Shown: piece by piece, positions 23,483 through 33,311 of the stretch
How the letters are laid out: the number at the start of each line of letters is the position of its first letter
Numbering within the stretch: the stretch's first letter is position 1
Source: Bacteroidota bacterium
GTDB lineage: Bacteria; Bacteroidota; Bacteroidia; Bacteroidales; JAAUTT01
NCBI GenBank assembly: GCA_023429135.1
Contig: JAEYWD010000100.1
Coordinates: forward strand, 1-64,000
Length of the DNA stretch: 64,000 nucleotides
Direction: 5' to 3'
Notes under the pieces: generated by a model
Told to the model about the DNA's origin: nothing
Database searches by the model: none
Seen by the model: the letters and a program-made list of their open reading frames with translations, nothing else
Program-made: the position numbers and the translations under genes

Positions 23483-26400
23483 TTACTGTATTTCCTGTAC
23501 CGGTGCATCGTCTTCTTCCTGTTTAGGTTCTTCTTTCTTTTCAGGAGGCTTGGTCTCTGCCGGGGGTTGTTTTACCTCATCCTTAGGAGCCTGTTGTTGC
23601 TTATCAGGAGTTTTTGCTGCCGGGGTTTTGGTTTCGGGAGTCTTCCCTCCTACCGATGTCTTACTGCCTGGCGATTTTGCCGTTTCAGTTTTAGCCGGAG
23701 CAGGTTTCGTATCCTGAGTTTTTTTAGCAGGAACAGGTGTAGATTTGGACGGCTGCATATTTGCAGGAGCTGCTTTGGGTGTCCTTGGAATGTTATCAGC
23801 GGGCAATTCGAGTTTTTGTAACCGGCTCTGATACTGCCGTCTGAAATTACCCCATTTAGCATCCGACGCTACCATGTAAATATAAGGTGTTTGGCCACTG
23901 GTTACGTCCATCTGCCGGTCTTTGTTCGGAAGCTTCCGGATATGATCGTTTAACTTTTCTTCGGACGATATTATTTGCATCACCCCACGGGTATAGCCAA
24001 AATAGAACCAGTTGTTATCGTCGAGTTTAAGGTAAACATCCATAATGTCTCCCGAACGCTTCTTAAACACTTCAATATATGCGTCCACTACCCGGTTGAT
24101 CTGTACCGTACCCATACTTCCGATTCCCACTTTTCCAATGTAATAATAGGAGTTCGACTCATCGTCCCAGGTAAGTTTGGTATGCGTAAAAGTAATGGTA
24201 TGGGTAAGTTCCGGAGGATAAACTTTAACAAAACCAAACAGCTTAAGCTCGTCGTGATAAGCTTTGGAACCTTTCTCCCCAAGCAATTCATTCATACCCC
24301 GAACATAAGTTTTGGTACCCATGTTAATACCCTCTAGTCCCGGGAAGCTGTCAATTTTATTTGCAATAATATTAAGCGAAACGGGGTCGAGCATAAAGTC
24401 CATGCCCGTCATAAAGTCGAGATTGGTAATTTTAGGCACGATCTCATGGGTTGCATTACCAACAGTTGTAAGTTTAAGTTGTCCTAAATCCACCCCGAGA
24501 TTGAGCTTACCTTCACCGTAAATAGTACATTCGTCGCGGTGAATGCTCAGGAAATTACCCGGACTGTTATGATCCTGTAATTTCTCGTTCGATGCAATAT
24601 TATAAGTGCTCGAGTCTTTATCATAAATAAGGTACCCCTCGGCTGTGGTAACGGGTATATCTGCATAATTCCTCTTGTAAGTCAAAAATGCCGGGTAAAT
24701 ATGAATTGAATCGTTTGCGACCATTACCCCCGAAATGATTTTATTACGATTGATATTGATAGGTTCAGCCGGCATTGGAATCATTACTTTTTTAGGATCG
24801 ATCACACTTTCGAACGATACCCACTGAGGTTGAACTCTGTCGCAATCGACTTTAATATGGGCAGCTCCGTCGAAATTGAGAAGTTGTTCATTGGCGCTCA
24901 GCTCCACTTTCCCTTGAAAATCGAAGTAAGGACTAAGTGTAAAATTATCGCTTTCGAGAATACTGGCTTCTGCAACAGTTTGTTGTGCTGTATCCACTTT
25001 TATTTCTTTAAATTTAATAATCTGTGGTCTTTCGGCCTCATCAACATATGTATATTCACCTTCGCCTGCGTATTTTTTACGTCCGTAAATATTTATGGAC
25101 GCCATTCTGAAGGTGTGATATTTTGTCTGATAGTTTGTTACAACAGTTGCTTTGTATAGGGTTTTCATAATACCACCCTCTTCAACCGTAACTTTACCAT
25201 CCGAAGTATATACAATAGCATCGGCTACTCTTAGTAACTTAACGTTGCTTGCGTTAAGCAGATTCTTTTCGTAATCGTAAACGGCAACCGGGGAAACAAA
25301 ACTGAGAGAATCCTGATTTTTGTTTACCGAAATATAACGTGGCCCCTCCGGTTCTTCGCTGAACCTGTATGGGAATTGAGAAGCCAGTCCCGAATCTTCT
25401 TTTTTCTTGGTCTTCTGAGCGGTCATCTCAAGTGTTTTATCAGTCATATCCCACTTAAAATGATCAAGATAGCTTATGTATTTATTTTCGGGAAACTCTA
25501 CAAGGGTATAGTCCTCATTGGAGGTAAAGTCGCCTTTTTGTGTCGTAAAATCGATGTGAGACTTTACATTCTTAGTTAACACTGTAAAACCTTCCTTTTG
25601 AAGAGATCGCAGATTGAAAGAGGCTGTATCTGCATCAAAAATATTACTCTTGTACTTAAATTCGTTCGATGCCAGAACTGCCGTTTTCAGGTCCATGGTA
25701 CCTGAGCCATTCAATCCTTTTGGTTTTAGCTTCAACGTCCCAGTCAGAATGGTATTCTCATTGAACATTTTGAAAGGATCTTTAGTTTGTGCTATCAGCA
25801 TCTCCTCCTTCCCGGGAAGCCAGTGAACCTTATTTTCGGAGGATGTAACCTGCGGAAATTCAACTCCGGCTATTGCTTTCTTTTCCATTACAAAATTATC
25901 AGCAAAGGTGTTCATGGAATCGGGGTAGAAAACATAATCCTTGGAGTTCATAGTGGACGATAGATGATTCAGTTTACCATTTGCATGAAGACCGTCGTTA
26001 CTTAACTGAATATCGGCATATAATCTGCCCTTCCCACCATAAACAGGCATGCCATCCTGTGCTGAATTAATTTTAAACCCAAGTGAATAATCCGGTTGAA
26101 GATAGAGAGACTGTGTTAAGGTTGGCAATATGCCTGCCGATTCGAACTTCCCTTTAAAAACCATCCCTTCTTTCCTGAAGTTATCCAGACTATCGAGCAT
26201 AAACGGATCAAGTTCAAAATAGAATTTGTCTTTGGGATAAACCCCCTTCTGAATTTCAGATGAATTATAATAAACAAAGGAATTTTCGCGACTCGTAAAC
26301 AATGGATAGGCTGGGTAGTTATACCGTCCGGATTTGTTTTCAGGTTTGTCAATCACCAAATCGCCCGTTAGATGCTGAATTACATTACGCACATTGCGGG

Positions 26401-28300
26401 TTAGCGGACGACCGAAATTATCAATTTCACCAGTAAACACTTTAATTTGAACTGAATCGACATTCTGTAGATTAATTTTAAAATTAGGATAATCGAAAAA
26501 TAAATTGCTTCCGTAAAAAGTAAATAAACCCGCATCTACCTTTCCATTGAACTGAAAACTGCGGTTTCGCTTTAAAGTAATCTGCTCGTTGGTAGGATAA
26601 ATAACCACATTTTGTGAGTCGGAAACAAAGATTCTGGGAATCCCGTTAATAATAATATCGAAGGTCTCGGTATTGAGTATAGCATTATTTAATGGAGCCT
26701 GTGTGGATGAATTTAAGTCTAAAACATCAAAATCAATTTTTCCGGTACTGGAATCGAGGTAATCGTATAAGCGCTTTTTTAATTTAACTACATCGGTCTG
26801 AATGTTATAAAAAATAAAACCCTCTTTTGCCATCGCCATCAAAACCTGCCTGATCTGATGAATACTTTTATTACGGTATTCGGCAAAGTTTTCAGCTTTA
26901 AACATATCCGATTTTATCAAACGGCTATATTTCCTAAGTGCCACAAGGGGGTGTATATCATCAATACCTTGCAGTGCTTCAAATTGAGGTTGATTGTAAA
27001 AATTCTGGGAAAGAAACCTTGCATTTCCAATGGTAGATCCCCTGGCCATGGTTAAGTTGATCAATGGCTGGTCAATTTTCCACGAAAACAGCTCAAAGTC
27101 CATGTCAACCTTATGATAAGAATTTGAATATAAACTGCGCGAAGAATAATCTCCGGTGCGCAGGAGATTGATTTCCTTTTGCTTAACCAGATACGAAAAG
27201 TTAACATCCGAATGATAAATAGAATCATCTTCAAGATGCAGCAGGGCCCTCGTATTTATGCCTGTAATTCTGTCGTGGCGGAAAACGAAGTATTTCGATT
27301 TTACCTGCATCACTTCCCTTCCCTTGTTAGAAATGGCAATAACAGCATCTTCAACATCAGAACCTGAACCAACTACTTTAGCACCACGCATGGAGAATCC
27401 TCCGTCGTAGTCAATACCCGGATAAAGCTGATTTAGCTTGTATCTTTTATTATAAGAATCGAACTGGGGATAGTCGGCATCTTCGGGTTTAGGAACCGGA
27501 ACAACCTCGTGGTGAAGTTTTCCTAATATAGGTTGAGGAAAATACTGTTTATGAGTAAAGGAAACCGAATCGGCATCAAACTCCGACTTCTTCAAATCGA
27601 TTCTGTAATTCTTTAGAACTGCATTAGCCTGATCGGGACTATAACCAGCCCTTTCCCAGGTAACACGCCCTCCTTTACCATACCACCTGTTTTCTATAGG
27701 ATTCAGAACGCCTTCAGTTCCAAGAATTATAATACTGTCGCGCCGTGAATAGCAAATTAAATCGGCTCTGGCAAATTTAACTGTAATACCTGAGGTATCA
27801 GTATTGAATTTAAAGTCAACATTTGATAGTTTCCACTGCACGGAACTGGTTTCGGAAATACTTCCATGCTGTGCCAGAGTAATGGAAAAATTCATATAGT
27901 TTGTAAAAGCGGTAAGCGTTTTTGTCTTTTCCAACAGGTAAAAAATTCCCTCTAACCATTCTGCAAAAGAATTTTCAAAAGCATTGTTTTTTTTAATCTC
28001 GAGCAAACTCGTCATCAAAATCTTGAAATGGGGATTTCCTCTGGCTTTCTTTTGAAGCATAAGGTTCGACAGGTCCATGATGGATTTTTTCTGCTCATCG
28101 GAAAAGGATCCCGACTTCCAAGCATCAGAAAAACTTTTTAGAATAAATTCTTCCTCACTGGTAAAATTACCATTTCCCATAGCCACATTTAACTCACTGG
28201 GAAATTTTTCGGCTTCACCAGAAAACGAAAACTTCTGGGGCTGAGCCATAACACTAATTTTTAATGCTATAAAGAACAATATCAGGATCAAATGCTTCAT
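23483..28300 (-). CDS. Giant exported OstA-like/beta-rich protein
   Basis: The frame is open from 28366, but the Met at 28300 gives a standard signal peptide (MKHLILILFFIALKISVMAQ, cleaved near residue 20) and is preferred, for 1605 residues. The mature protein is largely repeated beta-strand blocks of the type GGKGRLYADIQLSNDGLHANGKL and TILTGTLKLKPKGLNGSGTMDLK, resembling LptA/OstA or AsmA-like sheets. The last about 100 residues are Pro/Lys/Thr/Glu-rich and disordered. Bacteroidota carry conserved unnamed proteins of this size; a role in lipid or lipopolysaccharide transport across the periplasm is inference. It follows prmA by about 145 bases. Confidence 0.7.
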   Translation of the reverse strand: MKHLILILFFIALKISVMAQPQKFSFSGEAEKFPSELNVAMGNGNFTSEEEFILKSFSDAWKSGSFSDEQKKSIMDLSNLMLQKKARGNPHFKILMTSLLEIKKNNAFENSFAEWLEGIFYLLEKTKTLTAFTNYMNFSITLAQHGSISETSSVQWKLSNVDFKFNTDTSGITVKFARADLICYSRRDSIIILGTEGVLNPIENRWYGKGGRVTWERAGYSPDQANAVLKNYRIDLKKSEFDADSVSFTHKQYFPQPILGKLHHEVVPVPKPEDADYPQFDSYNKRYKLNQLYPGIDYDGGFSMRGAKVVGSGSDVEDAVIAISNKGREVMQVKSKYFVFRHDRITGINTRALLHLEDDSIYHSDVNFSYLVKQKEINLLRTGDYSSRSLYSNSYHKVDMDFELFSWKIDQPLINLTMARGSTIGNARFLSQNFYNQPQFEALQGIDDIHPLVALRKYSRLIKSDMFKAENFAEYRNKSIHQIRQVLMAMAKEGFIFYNIQTDVVKLKKRLYDYLDSSTGKIDFDVLDLNSSTQAPLNNAILNTETFDIIINGIPRIFVSDSQNVVIYPTNEQITLKRNRSFQFNGKVDAGLFTFYGSNLFFDYPNFKINLQNVDSVQIKVFTGEIDNFGRPLTRNVRNVIQHLTGDLVIDKPENKSGRYNYPAYPLFTSRENSFVYYNSSEIQKGVYPKDKFYFELDPFMLDSLDNFRKEGMVFKGKFESAGILPTLTQSLYLQPDYSLGFKINSAQDGMPVYGGKGRLYADIQLSNDGLHANGKLNHLSSTMNSKDYVFYPDSMNTFADNFVMEKKAIAGVEFPQVTSSENKVHWLPGKEEMLIAQTKDPFKMFNENTILTGTLKLKPKGLNGSGTMDLKTAVLASNEFKYKSNIFDADTASFNLRSLQKEGFTVLTKNVKSHIDFTTQKGDFTSNEDYTLVEFPENKYISYLDHFKWDMTDKTLEMTAQKTKKKEDSGLASQFPYRFSEEPEGPRYISVNKNQDSLSFVSPVAVYDYEKNLLNASNVKLLRVADAIVYTSDGKVTVEEGGIMKTLYKATVVTNYQTKYHTFRMASINIYGRKKYAGEGEYTYVDEAERPQIIKFKEIKVDTAQQTVAEASILESDNFTLSPYFDFQGKVELSANEQLLNFDGAAHIKVDCDRVQPQWVSFESVIDPKKVMIPMPAEPININRNKIISGVMVANDSIHIYPAFLTYKRNYADIPVTTAEGYLIYDKDSSTYNIASNEKLQDHNSPGNFLSIHRDECTIYGEGKLNLGVDLGQLKLTTVGNATHEIVPKITNLDFMTGMDFMLDPVSLNIIANKIDSFPGLEGINMGTKTYVRGMNELLGEKGSKAYHDELKLFGFVKVYPPELTHTITFTHTKLTWDDESNSYYYIGKVGIGSMGTVQINRVVDAYIEVFKKRSGDIMDVYLKLDDNNWFYFGYTRGVMQIISSEEKLNDHIRKLPNKDRQMDVTSGQTPYIYMVASDAKWGNFRRQYQSRLQKLELPADNIPRTPKAAPANMQPSKSTPVPAKKTQDTKPAPAKTETAKSPGSKTSVGGKTPETKTPAAKTPDKQQQAPKDEVKQPPAETKPPEKKEEPKQEEDDAPVQEIQ

Positions 28301-28445
28301 AAAGCCAGTATTAATTAACTTATCCGCCATCCATTTTTTACGGGTATAGCCAATATACGGAACCAAACCTAAATGGTCCGAAAATAAAACGTTAAAAAAG
28401 CAAAAACTTATTTGTTTAAGCTCTAATAAAGTTAATAAATTACTG

Positions 28446-29288
28446 TTATTCCTTTATAAAACGGGCAGCAATCCAGCTATTTTTTTCGATATGATTTTTA
28501 TATTTTAAGCCATAAAGTTCTGCTGCATCGCGTACATGATCAAGATCGTTATGGTAAATACCGCTGATAAGTATAATTCCGCCGGGTTTCAACGATCGTG
28601 CATATGCATTCATATCGTTTACAAGAATGTTGCGGTTTATATTGGCAAGTATAATATCAAATTCTTTGCCGGCAAGCAACTCTGCTCCACCATGAAGCAA
28701 TTCGTAATGTTCAATTTTATTGAGCTGGAAGTTCTCGGCTGCATTGGATACAGCCCATTCATCAATATCAATAGCGGTTACATCAGTAGCACCCTGTTTT
28801 TTTGCCATGATGGCAAGAACTCCGGTTCCGCACCCCATATCCAACACTTTTTTACTTTCAAAGTCCAAACTCAGCATGGTTTTTATCATTAAAGCAGTGG
28901 TAGAATGATGGCCGGTACCAAACGACATTTTTGGGTCAATCAAAATTTCAAAGGGGTACTCAGGCAAGTTCTGATGGAAGGAGGCCCTGATTAAAACTGT
29001 ATTGTATATTAAAACCGGATTGAAATGCTTCTCCCACTCGGCATTCCAGTTTTGCTGTTCAATTTTTTCAATTTGCCAGTTGACTTTTCCAAATTCTTCA
29101 GGAATTTCTTTAATGAATTCTTCAAGATTTGTTTGGTTATAAAAGTTCTCAGGAATATATGCTTTTATTAATTTTTCTTCTTCGTCGAACGATTCAAATC
29201 CAATTTCGCCTAAACCGGTAATTAAATAGGCTGAAAGCAAGTCCTGAGTTTCGGTAATTAAATTACAGGTTAGTTCAATGTAGTACAT
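28446..29288 (-). CDS. prmA: Ribosomal protein L11 methyltransferase
   Basis: SAM-dependent trimethylation of L11. Its 280 residues have the N-terminal substrate-recognition domain (about 1-110) and a Rossmann methyltransferase domain with motif I LDMGCGTGVLAIMA near 148-161, the FGTGHHSTT block near 125 and the NIN catalytic loop (ILANINRNIL) near 220. Both domains are intact. It lies after tpiA with a terminator in between, so it probably has its own promoter. Confidence 0.95.
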   Translation of the reverse strand: MYYIELTCNLITETQDLLSAYLITGLGEIGFESFDEEEKLIKAYIPENFYNQTNLEEFIKEIPEEFGKVNWQIEKIEQQNWNAEWEKHFNPVLIYNTVLIRASFHQNLPEYPFEILIDPKMSFGTGHHSTTALMIKTMLSLDFESKKVLDMGCGTGVLAIMAKKQGATDVTAIDIDEWAVSNAAENFQLNKIEHYELLHGGAELLAGKEFDIILANINRNILVNDMNAYARSLKPGGIILISGIYHNDLDHVRDAAELYGLKYKNHIEKNSWIAARFIKE

Positions 29289-29312
29289 AACGAAAAGGAT
29301 TGAGAGATTATC

Positions 29313-29360
29313 TATAAAAAAATTAACTGTTTAGCAGTTGTAACCCCGCTAAACAGTTAA
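29313..29360 (-). terminator. Rho-independent terminator of tpiA
   Basis: Perfect 13-bp stem (29323-29335 with 29348-29360) and a 12-base loop. On the minus strand it is followed by seven T (29316-29322). It starts 18 bases after the tpiA stop. Confidence 0.92.
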
Positions 29361-29377
29361 GCAATATTATCGGAGAA

Positions 29378-30133
29378 TTAAAAAGCTGTAATAATTCCTA
29401 AAAATTCAGTAGCTACTAATGCAGCACCACCAATTAATCCACCGTCAACATCTGGATTTGCAAATAATTCTTTAGCGTTCGAAGCTTTGCAGCTTCCACC
29501 ATAAAGGATAGAAGTTTCATCGGCTACAGCCTTACCATATTTGGCAGCAACAGTTTCGCGGATGAATTTATGCATTTCCTGTGCCTGATCAGAGCTGGCA
29601 GTTTTTCCTGTACCTATAGCCCAAACTGGTTCATAAGCCAGTACTACATTTTTAAATTCTTCGGCAGTAAGTTCGAACACGCCATTAACGATCTGAGATT
29701 TCACAACATCAAAATGTTTAGCTGATTCGCGTTCTTCCAAAACTTCGCCAATACAAAATATTGGTTTCAATCCATTAGCTAAAGCAAGTTTAACTTTCTT
29801 CAGAAGAATGGCATCGGTTTCACCATAATACTGACGACGTTCGGAGTGACCGATAATAGCATATTCAGCACCTGTAGATTTAATCATGGATGCAGAAACT
29901 TCACCAGTGTAAGCGCCACTTACTTCAGCAGCACAGTTCTGTGAAGAAACGCTGATTTTAGATCCTACAGCTTTTTTAACTTCAGTAATGTGAGTAAAAG
30001 GTGGAGCTAAAATAACTTTTACTTTGCTACCGGATAATTCTGATACAAGTTTATCGATTTCCTTGGCCAGTTCTACACCTTCCTGCAGGTTCTTATTCAT
30101 TTTCCAGTTACCTGCTACTATTTTTTGTCTCAT
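29378..30133 (-). CDS. tpiA: Triosephosphate isomerase
   Basis: Interconverts dihydroxyacetone phosphate and glyceraldehyde 3-phosphate. Its 251 residues show the complete TIM signature: substrate Lys in GNWKMN (8-13), His in GHSERR near 96, catalytic Glu in AYEPVWAIGTG near 168 and the phosphate loop YGGSCKASN near 212. In this cluster it follows the BT_3928-type protein and a permease, 120 bases after the latter. A terminator follows. A minus-strand TATTTTTG at 30153-30160 is a possible -7 element. Confidence 0.97.
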   Translation of the reverse strand: MRQKIVAGNWKMNKNLQEGVELAKEIDKLVSELSGSKVKVILAPPFTHITEVKKAVGSKISVSSQNCAAEVSGAYTGEVSASMIKSTGAEYAIIGHSERRQYYGETDAILLKKVKLALANGLKPIFCIGEVLEERESAKHFDVVKSQIVNGVFELTAEEFKNVVLAYEPVWAIGTGKTASSDQAQEMHKFIRETVAAKYGKAVADETSILYGGSCKASNAKELFANPDVDGGLIGGAALVATEFLGIITAF

Positions 30134-30253
30134 TCTTATTAATTTTTTGGTTCAAAAATAAAGGCCTAAAAGTACAAAAAACAGGAATAAGTAAGAAGCA
30201 TTTCGTAAAAAGTAATTGAACTGTTGAATTATAGTGGGTTCAGGAATATTGAA

Positions 30254-31330
30254 CTAATTAAGTCGTATTCGTGGATCGAGCAGGGAATAAGCAATATCTA
30301 CAAGGAAATTTACAATAATAAAAATAACGGAAATGGTCAGTACGCACCCCAGCACAAGTGGCAGATCAAAATTTCCCAGAGCATCAACAACTACATACCC
30401 AAGTCCTTTCCACCCAAAAATATATTCGATAAAAACCACACCAGCCATCATGGAGGCAAACCATCCGGAAATTGCTGTAACAACAGGATTTAATGAATTG
30501 CGCAAAGCATGCACCCAGATCACGCGGTTCTCACTTAATCCTTTTGCCCTGGCTGTGCGGATGAAATCCATACTAAGCGTATCGAGCATCGAATTTCGTG
30601 TTAATTGAACAATCACTCCCAGAGGACGCATTCCAAGGGTAAAAACAGGAAGTATCAGGTTCTTCCATTCGTAACGGATCCCTTCTCCAAAATCGTCCAT
30701 CACCATCCAGTTTCCTGTAAGGTTCAAACCTGTATATTTTCCTAAAACATAAGCAAACAACCAACCCACAAGTATAGCAGCAAAAAATGATGGAAGCGAA
30801 ACACCAATGGTCGAAAACACAATGGTAGTCCTGTCGAACCATGTATTTTTGTAGATGGCCGAAAGAACTCCGAGTATAATTCCGAAAATACTGGCAAAAA
30901 CTATTGCCATTAAAGCAAGTATAAGTGTATTAGGCATGGTTTCGGTGATAATACCTGCTACGGTTTTGCCGCTTTGATAAGAGCGTCTTAAGTAGGGATA
31001 TTTTAAAACAACAATTTTATTGGTGAAGGATACAATTTTAGCAGAAGGTTTATAAATAGTTTCGTCGAAATAAAAGTAATCGCTTTCTTTAAGAGAATGG
31101 ACAGAAACCGGAGAGAGATCGTTGAGATACTTCAAATACTGTTTCCACTTTGGCTGATCCAATCCCAGATCCTGACGTATGGCCTTAAGGGATGCTTCAT
31201 CGGCCCGTTGACCCAGCATCATTCTTGCCGGATCGGCAGGAAGATAAAAGAAGAGCAGAAAAATAAGGCTTACCACTCCCCACAAAACCACAATACTATA
31301 TAAAAGTTTCTTTATTGTAAATCCAAACAC
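30254..31330 (-). CDS. DppB-like ABC transporter permease
   Basis: 358 residues with the first helix at about 9-30, an outside segment at about 32-125 and five further helices. The EAA-type loop (FIRTARAKGLSENRVIWVHALRNSLNP, near 250-276) is the ATPase-contact site of binding-protein-dependent permeases for peptides or nickel. The outside segment carries LSPVSVHSLKESDYFYFDE and is longer than in DppB. No ATPase, binding protein or second permease is adjacent. It starts 3 bases after the DoxX-type gene, so it belongs to that operon. Its partners must be elsewhere. Confidence 0.9.
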   Translation of the reverse strand: MFGFTIKKLLYSIVVLWGVVSLIFLLFFYLPADPARMMLGQRADEASLKAIRQDLGLDQPKWKQYLKYLNDLSPVSVHSLKESDYFYFDETIYKPSAKIVSFTNKIVVLKYPYLRRSYQSGKTVAGIITETMPNTLILALMAIVFASIFGIILGVLSAIYKNTWFDRTTIVFSTIGVSLPSFFAAILVGWLFAYVLGKYTGLNLTGNWMVMDDFGEGIRYEWKNLILPVFTLGMRPLGVIVQLTRNSMLDTLSMDFIRTARAKGLSENRVIWVHALRNSLNPVVTAISGWFASMMAGVVFIEYIFGWKGLGYVVVDALGNFDLPLVLGCVLTISVIFIIVNFLVDIAYSLLDPRIRLN

Positions 31331-31333
31331 TTA

Positions 31334-32566
31334 CTATCCCTTTATTTTATTCCTGAACAAAGCCAATAATGCTACAGAAAGCAGAAACACAGTTATAAAC
31401 AGGAAATTCATTTTATTGTTATCCATCGTCCTGAATTTATTCAATTGCTGAGACATCATATTTCCTTTAACAAATTGCACTCCCGGCAAATCGTTAAAAT
31501 GCCATTGTCCCATAACAACTCCTTCTTTAATCAGAACTAATCCGGGATTGGACCGGATAATAGTTTTCAGAGTAGTTTTATCAGTTGAACAAAATGGAAA
31601 CTTCAAGTCCAGGGCTTTCTTATAAGATGCAGCATAATCGAAAGGAGATGCCGTGAGGCAATAAAAACCATATCCACGTTTCGAGGCTTCTTCGGCCATT
31701 GCTGAAGCTATTAACATTCCATCCTTATCAGCTTTTCGCAGTTCGGTGGAAACAAGTAAAAAAGTAAAGCTACTGCTTGATATAATAGAATCAGTTATAT
31801 CAGCTCCAGCTTCGGTGGTAATTGAGAAGTCATGAATAGGAGGTTCATAGCCTTTCGAAATCTCTTCTTGCTTGGTTTCTACCCACACCCAGGTTGAATC
31901 GTTCCACGGATAGTTTTCAGATGTAAATTCTTTAACTATCCCATCTTTTTTATAAAGAAAAGTTGTTTTAAACTGAGGTGCAGGAGCACCTTCGGGTATC
32001 TCCATTCCGGCTCTTATGTCCGCACCAACATGGTAAGGTCTGAAATCGATAATGGGTAGGTGATTTACACAATATACAAAAACATAAGCGATGGCTAAAG
32101 TATAAACTCCAATAATTCCCCATTCGTAAGCAGGTTTAAACATGGGTAAATACCTGTCTCTCTGCCAAAAAACGATAATAGCCGGAACTATCAGAACCAG
32201 GTTTTTATAAAAAGTACCCCAATTTGATAATTTAATGGCATCGCCAAAACAGCCACAATCTGTTACCGGATTTGCAATGGCAATATAAAATGTAAGAATT
32301 GTAAAAAACGACATAAACAGAAGACCAGCCCAGGCAGTAATCTTCATTCTCAATCCAATGAACAGACAAACACCAATAATCAGCTCGCCTGTCGAAACCA
32401 GGATACCGAGAATCATAGTCAATGCCTGCATCTCGGGTAGGCCAAACGATTCAAAGTACTCGGAAAGTTTGATTCCAAATCCGTGAGGATCGATTCCTTT
32501 TACAAACCCGGAGAATATAAAGACCATTCCCAGGAAAATTCTTGAAAAAATACGCACTGCTTTCAT
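31334..32566 (-). CDS. BT_3928-type DoxX/MauE membrane protein
   Basis: 410 residues. The N-terminal part (about 1-160) is a four-helix DoxX/MauE-like unit with DCGCFGD near 88, the redox-associated cysteine motif of this group. The middle (about 180-385) is a soluble region with thioredoxin-like texture (FCSTDKTTLKTIIRSNPGLVLI) and a final helix near 390. Bacteroidota genomes place it next to tpiA. It is probably involved in membrane redox or thiol maintenance, by family inference. It lies 2 bases after tmk and 3 before the permease. Confidence 0.85.
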   Translation of the reverse strand: MKAVRIFSRIFLGMVFIFSGFVKGIDPHGFGIKLSEYFESFGLPEMQALTMILGILVSTGELIIGVCLFIGLRMKITAWAGLLFMSFFTILTFYIAIANPVTDCGCFGDAIKLSNWGTFYKNLVLIVPAIIVFWQRDRYLPMFKPAYEWGIIGVYTLAIAYVFVYCVNHLPIIDFRPYHVGADIRAGMEIPEGAPAPQFKTTFLYKKDGIVKEFTSENYPWNDSTWVWVETKQEEISKGYEPPIHDFSITTEAGADITDSIISSSSFTFLLVSTELRKADKDGMLIASAMAEEASKRGYGFYCLTASPFDYAASYKKALDLKFPFCSTDKTTLKTIIRSNPGLVLIKEGVVMGQWHFNDLPGVQFVKGNMMSQQLNKFRTMDNNKMNFLFITVFLLSVALLALFRNKIKG

Positions 32567-32568
32567 GA

Positions 32569-33252
32569 TTAACGAGTCAATGTATTTTCAATTAAAGGTT
32601 TCAGTTTCGAGAAAATTTCTGCAGGAGAAAGCATTTCCGAATTATTTCTGCTGCAATCCAGTCTTATAAACGAGGGTTCATTGGCTAAAGTTAAGTAAAC
32701 TTCACGTACTTTTTGCTGAAAATCAAGATCTTCTTCATGGATATCGCGCATGCCCTGCAGATATTCACGCTCGTTGCCAGTTCTGTTTTCAGTAAGTTTT
32801 CTTGAAGTAAACATAAATGGCACATCAAAAAATACGTTTAGTACCGGCCTTGGTAAATTATAATAACCGAATTCTAGGTCGAGTATCCACTTTTTCAATT
32901 TTTCTTTTTCTTCGGCATTCTCCACTTTTGCGCATTGATAGGCAATATTGGAATATACATACCTGTCTAGAATAACAATATTGCCGTCATTAATCCATTG
33001 TAGCAGCATTTTTCGGGCGTCCTGCCGGTCCTCGGCATAAATCAGTGCCACCAGGTATGGATTTACAGATTTATTGTCGCCAAATTCTCCTCTTAAAAAC
33101 CGTGCTACCAAATCACCGAATATTCCACCTTCTACTCTCGGAAAATGAAGATACTTAAACGGAAGATTGCGCTCATTTAAATATTCTTTTAACAAATTAA
33201 CCTGGGTTGATTTTCCAGCTCCGTCTAAACCTTCTATTACAATAACACTCAT
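32569..33252 (-). CDS. tmk: Thymidylate kinase-like protein
   Basis: Phosphorylates dTMP to dTDP. It has a P-loop GLDGAGKST (8-16) and the DRY signature in ILDRYVYSN near 95-103; the lid region has RKLTENR near 150 and the product is 227 residues. It differs slightly from classic Tmk by a longer loop near 120 (KVENAEEKEKLKKWILDLE), but the active-site residues are present. It is the first gene of a minus-strand operon ending at tpiA. It is divergent from folP, 59 bases away. Confidence 0.88.
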   Translation of the reverse strand: MSVIVIEGLDGAGKSTQVNLLKEYLNERNLPFKYLHFPRVEGGIFGDLVARFLRGEFGDNKSVNPYLVALIYAEDRQDARKMLLQWINDGNIVILDRYVYSNIAYQCAKVENAEEKEKLKKWILDLEFGYYNLPRPVLNVFFDVPFMFTSRKLTENRTGNEREYLQGMRDIHEEDLDFQQKVREVYLTLANEPSFIRLDCSRNNSEMLSPAEIFSKLKPLIENTLTR

Positions 33253-33311
33253 AATTTATTTGTATCTGTGTTGAATCAGCCAGATTCACTAATTTTGAAA
33301 AATTTTTCCTG

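Noticed and set aside
23457..23821. Plus-strand frames rich in Ser/Gly/Phe/Arg opposite the C-terminal tail of the giant gene
   Set aside because: They mirror the low-complexity Pro/Lys codons of the real gene and have no start context.
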